Below are positions 59,194-64,000 of a DNA stretch of 64,000 nt, piece after piece (within the stretch, counting starts at the first letter, position 1; the number at the start of each line of letters is the position of its first letter). Source of the stretch: Zygnema cylindricum (lineage: Eukaryota > Streptophyta > Zygnematophyceae > Zygnematales > Zygnemataceae). The stretch spans positions 72,008 through 136,007 of the forward strand of contig JBBHKE010001062.1 of assembly GCA_037447655.1 (NCBI GenBank). The letters run 5' to 3'. The notes beneath the pieces were generated by a model. That model had not been told where the DNA came from and searched no databases. It saw only the letters and a list, made by a program, of their open reading frames with translations. A program made the translations under genes and the position numbers.

Positions 59194-60289
59194 TGCCCAC
59201 AGAAAATCACAGATCCAAAAGAAACTAATCTAGATAGTGCCGACTCCTAACTTGATATAAACCCAAATGACTGACCCTTTGACAGTCACAACCCCAATAC
59301 AACTTCACCCTTGTGAAATAACACTTTATGTGTGCTCAGTTCCACCACAGAATGCAAAGTTAGAACATGAGATTTGGACACATTCACCCACTTTGACTTT
59401 CCTTTAGAAATGCAGCCACCTTGGCAGACAAAAACTCTGACCGATTACACCCCTGTGTAGCTTGGACTCCCCTAAGTCGGCAGCAAAATGAATCACTGAA
59501 GATGGTCAACTACATTTGATTGTTATGGCTGCCCAAAGTTAGCCTTTTTATAAAAGGTGCTCTCACATAGAGGCACTACCAACCCAAAAAATTCTAAGTC
59601 CTAAAACCCATCTCTAAGCCCCCTGCATGTCTATAATGGTGACAATTGTCATATCCGAATTTGTCATCTTGCGTTCCGTAGATCGCGCAATCCTCCAGGA
59701 TGTTACCAAGTGTCGTCCGGTGTCGGCGTGTCCAAAAACCGTCGGAATTACCATTTTGTAAAGCCGACTTAAGCGAGAGCCGTTCGATTTTATTTCGTAC
59801 TTTCAATCTCGACTGTCGAAACAAATGTCTCGATATTTGTTTCGTGCGCCCCGTATTATTACAATGCGGTACCTTTCCATTTTCATTTAGTTGTGTTTCG
59901 TCGTTAAATGGATGATACCCGTATATCACATTTTATTGCTTATTGAAACCACGTATATGCATCGATCACCTCTACATCTAGCGGATTAGGCGTGATACTA
60001 AAATTTATACGGTCGTACGTCGGATTTTCTAGGATCAATTCCAAGACTCTCTGGTTAACTTTAGGTAACGCCTAGACATACTCCCCTCTATCTTGTCTCC
60101 TTCGCTACTAAGGCAGCTCCACTCCTATGGCTACTAAGGCACCTCCCCTTCTATCTGTCTCCTGTGTATTTTAGGTAGCCATGGCTATCTTAGTTTTCTA
60201 ATGAATACGTCAAGTATGGATTACTTACACAGACCATCTGACAAAACAATAAAATAAATTCAGACCTAGAAAATACCTAAATTTTAACA
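59174..60289 (-). repeat. 5' LTR of element D
   Basis: 1116 bp, TGAAACTCTGTG...TTTTAACA on plus. tRNA-like module on plus at about 59976-60050; hairpin GACTCCCCTAAGTC near 59465. Confidence 0.82.
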
Positions 60290-60299
60290 CAAGGCTCTC

Positions 60300-61090
60300 C
60301 ATCTCAATCAAAGAAAGTACATAGGAGAGCTTCTTACCAGATTTCGGCTTCAGGATGCAAATGGCATCACTCACCTTTGGTGCAAGGGGAGAAGCTCATC
60401 GAGGATCTTGAAATACAAGATGAGCCAGTCGAGGCTCCATACCGTGAAGCAGTAGGAGAACTCAGTTATGCGATGAAATGCACCCCTCCGGATATCGCCA
60501 CCGCCATTGTTATCCTCAGTCGATTCCTAAACAAGTCAGGGAATCAGCATTGGTCAGCAAGAAAAAGAGTACTCGGATACCTCAATGAGACAATCGACTA
60601 CACTCTAACTCTTGGGGGAACTCAAGAAAGCATCAAGATTCATGCATTTACAGACTCTAGTTGGAGATGGGATGTTTCAAGCAAAAAATCCACCACACGT
60701 TACTTGGTGAACATTGGCGATGTGACCATAAGCTGGAGTAGCAAAGTCTATGAAACAGTGGCATTATCAGCCATGGAGGCCAAGTACATGGCGGCCGCCG
60801 CCACAGTAAAAGAGGTTCTATGGCTCAGGGCATTTATGAACTAGCTAGGATTTGTGCAGGAATCCAAGACCACCATATATAGAGACATCCAGAGTTACCT
60901 AGCTCTGATCAAAAACCCTATCAACCATCCTAAGGCCAAGCACATTGATATGCGATACCACTTTATTAGGGACACGACAATTGCTGAGGCCGTGGCATTT
61001 GAGTACATGCCAGACAAGGAAACGCAGTCGGCATGCTAACAAAGGCCATTGGAAAATAAAAATCGCTATTTTGTGCAGGAAAAGCGGGAC
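60300..61090 (+). pseudogene. Copia RT/RNase H tail of a different lineage
   Basis: The frame at 60377-60844 has VGELSYAMKCTPPDIATAIVIL, then TDSSWRWD and SAMEAKYMAAAATVKEVLWL (RNase H). After a stop at 60842-60844 it continues to NPINHPKAKHIDMRYHFIRD (60854-61039) and a frameshifted DMLTKA-like end. The motifs match copia RNase H, but the sequence is clearly unlike A, B or G, so it is a separate, older insertion. No LTR was found. Confidence 0.8.
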
Positions 61091-61821
61091 TCTCTAAAGC
61101 GAAAGGAGCAAACCCTAAGAAGGAAGGAGAGGAGCCTAATCTGAGTGCATCGAAGTAAAGAAAGAAAAGGAAAATATGAGGAGTGGAAGGCGCAAGCGCC
61201 TAAAGTACTAGGAGTACTTTTTCGAACCTGGTCCTTCGGCAGTACCACCGTTGCTCTGCAGCGACGCGATTGGAGGACGATTCTCCAACATTGGATTTTG
61301 ATGTACGAGGATGCATCTGGACGTTGGAAGCCGTCGCATACGCTTTGAAATTTCTCTATCGAATTAAAGCGTCACAGGTGTTCCGTTAAATTGAAACGGC
61401 CCTAAATTTGTACGTGGGAATTTATTTACGCCACAGGTATCAAAGTTAATTTTAAATGGTTTTGTAAGGACGACATTTTGGAAACTGCGACGAAACTTAC
61501 ATTTTTCGAAGTGACCTAAGTAAGTTTTGATGTTTACAGGTGTACGGCGAAGATTATGTTCACTAGAGATTTGCTATCGACATATTTGATGCCGTCAGAT
61601 CGACTGCCGACTGGTCGATTTTCGCGTTTGCCGCATGCACGCACTGTTCTTTACCTGATCGCATCCCGGCTCCATCCCTCCCTCCCCTCCTCCCCTGCCC
61701 CATTCCCTCTACTCCCTTACGAGTAGTTAACTTCGGAGACATCACCGGAAACTTGCCGAAAGAGGTTACCAAAATCACGCGTCCTCGGGAACTCCCCGAG
61801 TAGATAGATTTAGTTAGTTGT
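61091..61821. other. Intergenic, 3' side of the F-box/LRR gene
   Basis: No gene recognised. A C/T-rich stretch (about 61665-61710) and the likely 3' UTR of the minus-strand gene at its right edge. Confidence 0.4.
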
Positions 61822-63831
61822 TTAGATTCCTACAAAACAACCCCTATTTTCAAACTCCCGAATAATACTCGATGTGTCTACACCAGTGTATACATCCACC
61901 ACCGCACACCACGAACTCCATAATATCAAACTATTTAACCACAAACATCGCTTTCCCAACTGAATTAAGCCAGATCCCCAGATGTTACAGTTTTCAATAC
62001 TTAAACTTTGAAGTTGTGAGCAAAAGGAGAGATATTCAAGTCCTCTGTCGGTTATAGCAGCATCATTTGGAGGCCAAAAAGCCAAACTCAAAGATCGCAA
62101 AAAAGGAGAGTTTTCCTTCAAGAGAAGGAGAGCGTCATCAGTGAAATCTTCTACTGGTCTGCAACACACAATGTAAAAATAAGAAAAACAAAAAATATGA
62201 GAGAGGCCTGAAAAATTCCAACTAGCTAACAGTGATCGGATATAACGGAGAAGTGCAGTGTCTTGAAAAAACAAGGACCATATTGGCATTACCAAACCTT
62301 TCACATGTTGCTAACACCAAGCCATTCAGTAACTATATACCTCATAAAATTTCAAAATACAAAGAACTTGCGTGTTTCAATTCAGTAAAATGTGTCAACA
62401 CGACAAAAGAATTAACGAATGTCATGGCACTAACCTTTGCACTGCCAATTTTCGTAAGCCCTTCACTCCACTCAAAATTTGTCGGAGAGTTTTGTTTCCC
62501 ACAGGTGCCCGAAGATCTTCCAAATTAGGACATCCATTTAGAGCTCCCAAAGCTCTACATAACATTGGATTTGGATTATTCGTGTCATCCACTAGCACAA
62601 AATTTCTCACATGAACTTTCCGAAGAAGTTTACAAATTGAAAACAACTCGTACAAACCTTGATAGGTCTCTTCAACCGAAAATCTAACAGAAAAACTTAT
62701 TTCCTGTAAGAACTGTACTCTAAATGAGAATCTTTGGTTGAAATCGAAAAGGCACCTGAAATGTGAAAACTCGTTCCTTGAAAAAAAATCCAAAACTGCA
62801 ATTACACTCTTTCGGTCCCTTACATCTCTAACTCCTTCGACAAAGAACATTCTTTCGGCCATGGCTTTCCACACTTTAGGTTGTTGAGTGGACAACCCGA
62901 GAGAAATAAGTCCATGATTTTTGGGAATAAACTGTCCCAAAAGGTATTCGTCTAATGTTGAATTGACATATAGCGATCGAAGAGTGGTGCAATTAGAAAG
63001 TGTCATAAGAGTACTATGCGATACCGGAAGCCTTGAATCGACTTTCAAAAACTCCAGAGGAGAACCTACTCTAATAATCGCTTCAACAAAACAACCAACA
63101 AAATCACCCAAAGGATGCAAATCAAACATAGTAACATCTAACTCACGAATACTATTCAGTTTTAGGTTACGAAAGCTGAGATCTTGAATTGAAGAACCGA
63201 GTTTAAATTCATCATTAAGGACCAAAGATGTTAGAGTTGAACACTTGATGATAACTGATAATGGATCATCATTAAAAAGCCTATTACAGCGAAGAGATAA
63301 TCGACGTAGCCCAGAAAAAGAACTTAAAAGGAGATCGTGCAAACCATTATCAGAGAGTGAACCATCAAGACCTGATAGAGTAATATCTTGTAGGAGCTTG
63401 CAACAGTTTCCTATCTGCTTTGCAATTTGATCGTCAAGATAACAACTATGAAGATCGAATACTGTCAATTTAGACAAAGTTTGTAGACTCGTCAATGCTG
63501 TCCTTTCTATTTGAAAATCAGGTTCAAAAGAGAGTTGAATTTTCAAAATTTGTAAATTAGACAATTTAGGAATAAGGGTTGTAAAAACGGAATCGCTAAG
63601 TTTTTTCCCTACACGACTGAGATCAAGTTTTTTTAAAGCGGGAAAGAGTTCAGGTATTTCCATGAGCTTGTCGACTCGTCGACAAATGATTCGCTCACAG
63701 GAATCAAGTACAGTTTGTCGGTGGAATTTGGAAGCTAGTGAAAGACTAAGAAGGTCGAAGTGGTCGTTAAGGAAAGAAATGATGCGAGGAAGGACAAAAG
63801 GGTCGTGCATTACTTGTTCAATGGATTCCAT
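61822..63831 (-). CDS. F-box/LRR-like protein, two exons
   Basis: Exon 1 is 62435-63831 (ATG at 63831, context GCCATGGAA), exon 2 is 61822-62158; the intron 62159-62434 has GTTAGT at the donor and TGTGTTGCAG at the acceptor. The joined length of 1734 nt gives an in-frame 577-residue protein. Residues ~9-45 (PFVLPRIISFLNDHFDLLSL) look like a divergent F-box; the rest is leucine-rich repeats (LKKLDLSRVG, LRRLSLRCNRL, LQSLSIENCNIWGSGL). Such proteins usually recruit substrates to SCF ubiquitin ligases; that role is inferred. An upstream in-frame ATG at 63864 would add 11 hydrophobic residues and is less likely. No breaks, so it appears intact. Confidence 0.82.
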
Positions 63832-63864
63832 GGCTAGAGAAAAAAACAAAAAACAAGAAAACAA

Positions 63865-63933
63865 ACAAAAAAAAATGAGATGGAGGGAGAGAGAGAGGGA
63901 AGGGAGAAGGAGAAGGAGAGAGAGAATACGAGC

Positions 63934-64000
<67 letters not shown>
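63865..64000. repeat. GA-rich leader and (GA)n microsatellite
   Basis: Purine-rich on plus, becoming pure (GA)n from about 63936 to the window end. In the minus-strand transcript it would be a CT-rich 5' leader or promoter of the F-box/LRR gene. Confidence 0.85.

Larger units (their letters stand above)
49664..60289 (-). mobile_element. Copia element D, internally deleted, hosts element B
   Basis: Minus-strand element: 5' LTR 59174-60289, PBS 59159-59173, Gag start 58790-59193, then element B inserted, then Gag remainder and RNase H tail to 50823, and 3' LTR 49664-50822. Without B it is about 4.3 kb. No protease, integrase or RT core. Flanks ACTCA (left) and CAAGG (right) do not match. Confidence 0.8.

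Noticed and set aside
1-64000. CRISPR array, bacterial operon or integrated organelle DNA
   Set aside because: No regularly spaced identical repeats, no bacterial-type gene runs, no plastid or mitochondrial genes recognised.

Overview
The window looks like nuclear DNA of a streptophyte (land plant or charophyte alga). It holds an RCD1/SRO-type PARP domain, an F-box/LRR-like gene split by a GT-AG intron, copia elements whose primer site matches initiator tRNA-Met, a Ty3 element, MITEs and a LINE of the restriction-like-endonuclease class. AT-rich intergenic DNA and layered nested insertions fit a large, repeat-rich genome. That LINE class hints at a non-seed plant or charophyte, but the species cannot be fixed from sequence alone. 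Everything here was read by eye.

Layout. 1-4683: 3' part of a decayed Ty3/gypsy element ending in a clean LTR. 5047-8894: three small DNA elements (one GGGGTTGTTTAC-end MITE and two TTA-flanked Harbinger-like elements), the first Harbinger-like one carrying a solo copia LTR. 9435-12569: decayed LINE. 13869-18861 (minus): a host gene with one-repeat-per-exon ankyrin exons followed by an SRO-type PARP exon; its introns hold polypurine/polypyrimidine tracts and an array of decayed copies of one exon's 3' splice region. 21858-33964: solo LTRs around copia element A (24850-31313). 34215-39061: internally deleted copia element F, a hairpin MITE, a CACTA-like MITE and a 10-base assembly gap. 39265-45160: decayed minus-strand copia element G containing a solo LTR of another family. 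47391-60289: stacked copia elements, B inside D and D abutting truncated E. 60300-61090: relic of a different copia lineage. 61822-63831 (minus): intact two-exon F-box/LRR-like gene next to a (GA)n tract.

Only two host genes are convincing. Almost everything else belongs to one diversified copia clade (A, B, D, E, F, G and several solo LTRs). Its members share an internal half-tRNA-iMet primer site, a Gag start codon inside the LTR that reads through that site, an antisense tRNA-like module in U3, paired small hairpins near the 3' end of the LTR, and one polypurine tract. D and F share the same loss of protease, integrase and the RT core while keeping LTRs and Gag remnants. They look like non-autonomous partners of A/B-like elements. 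No copy seen here is fully intact.
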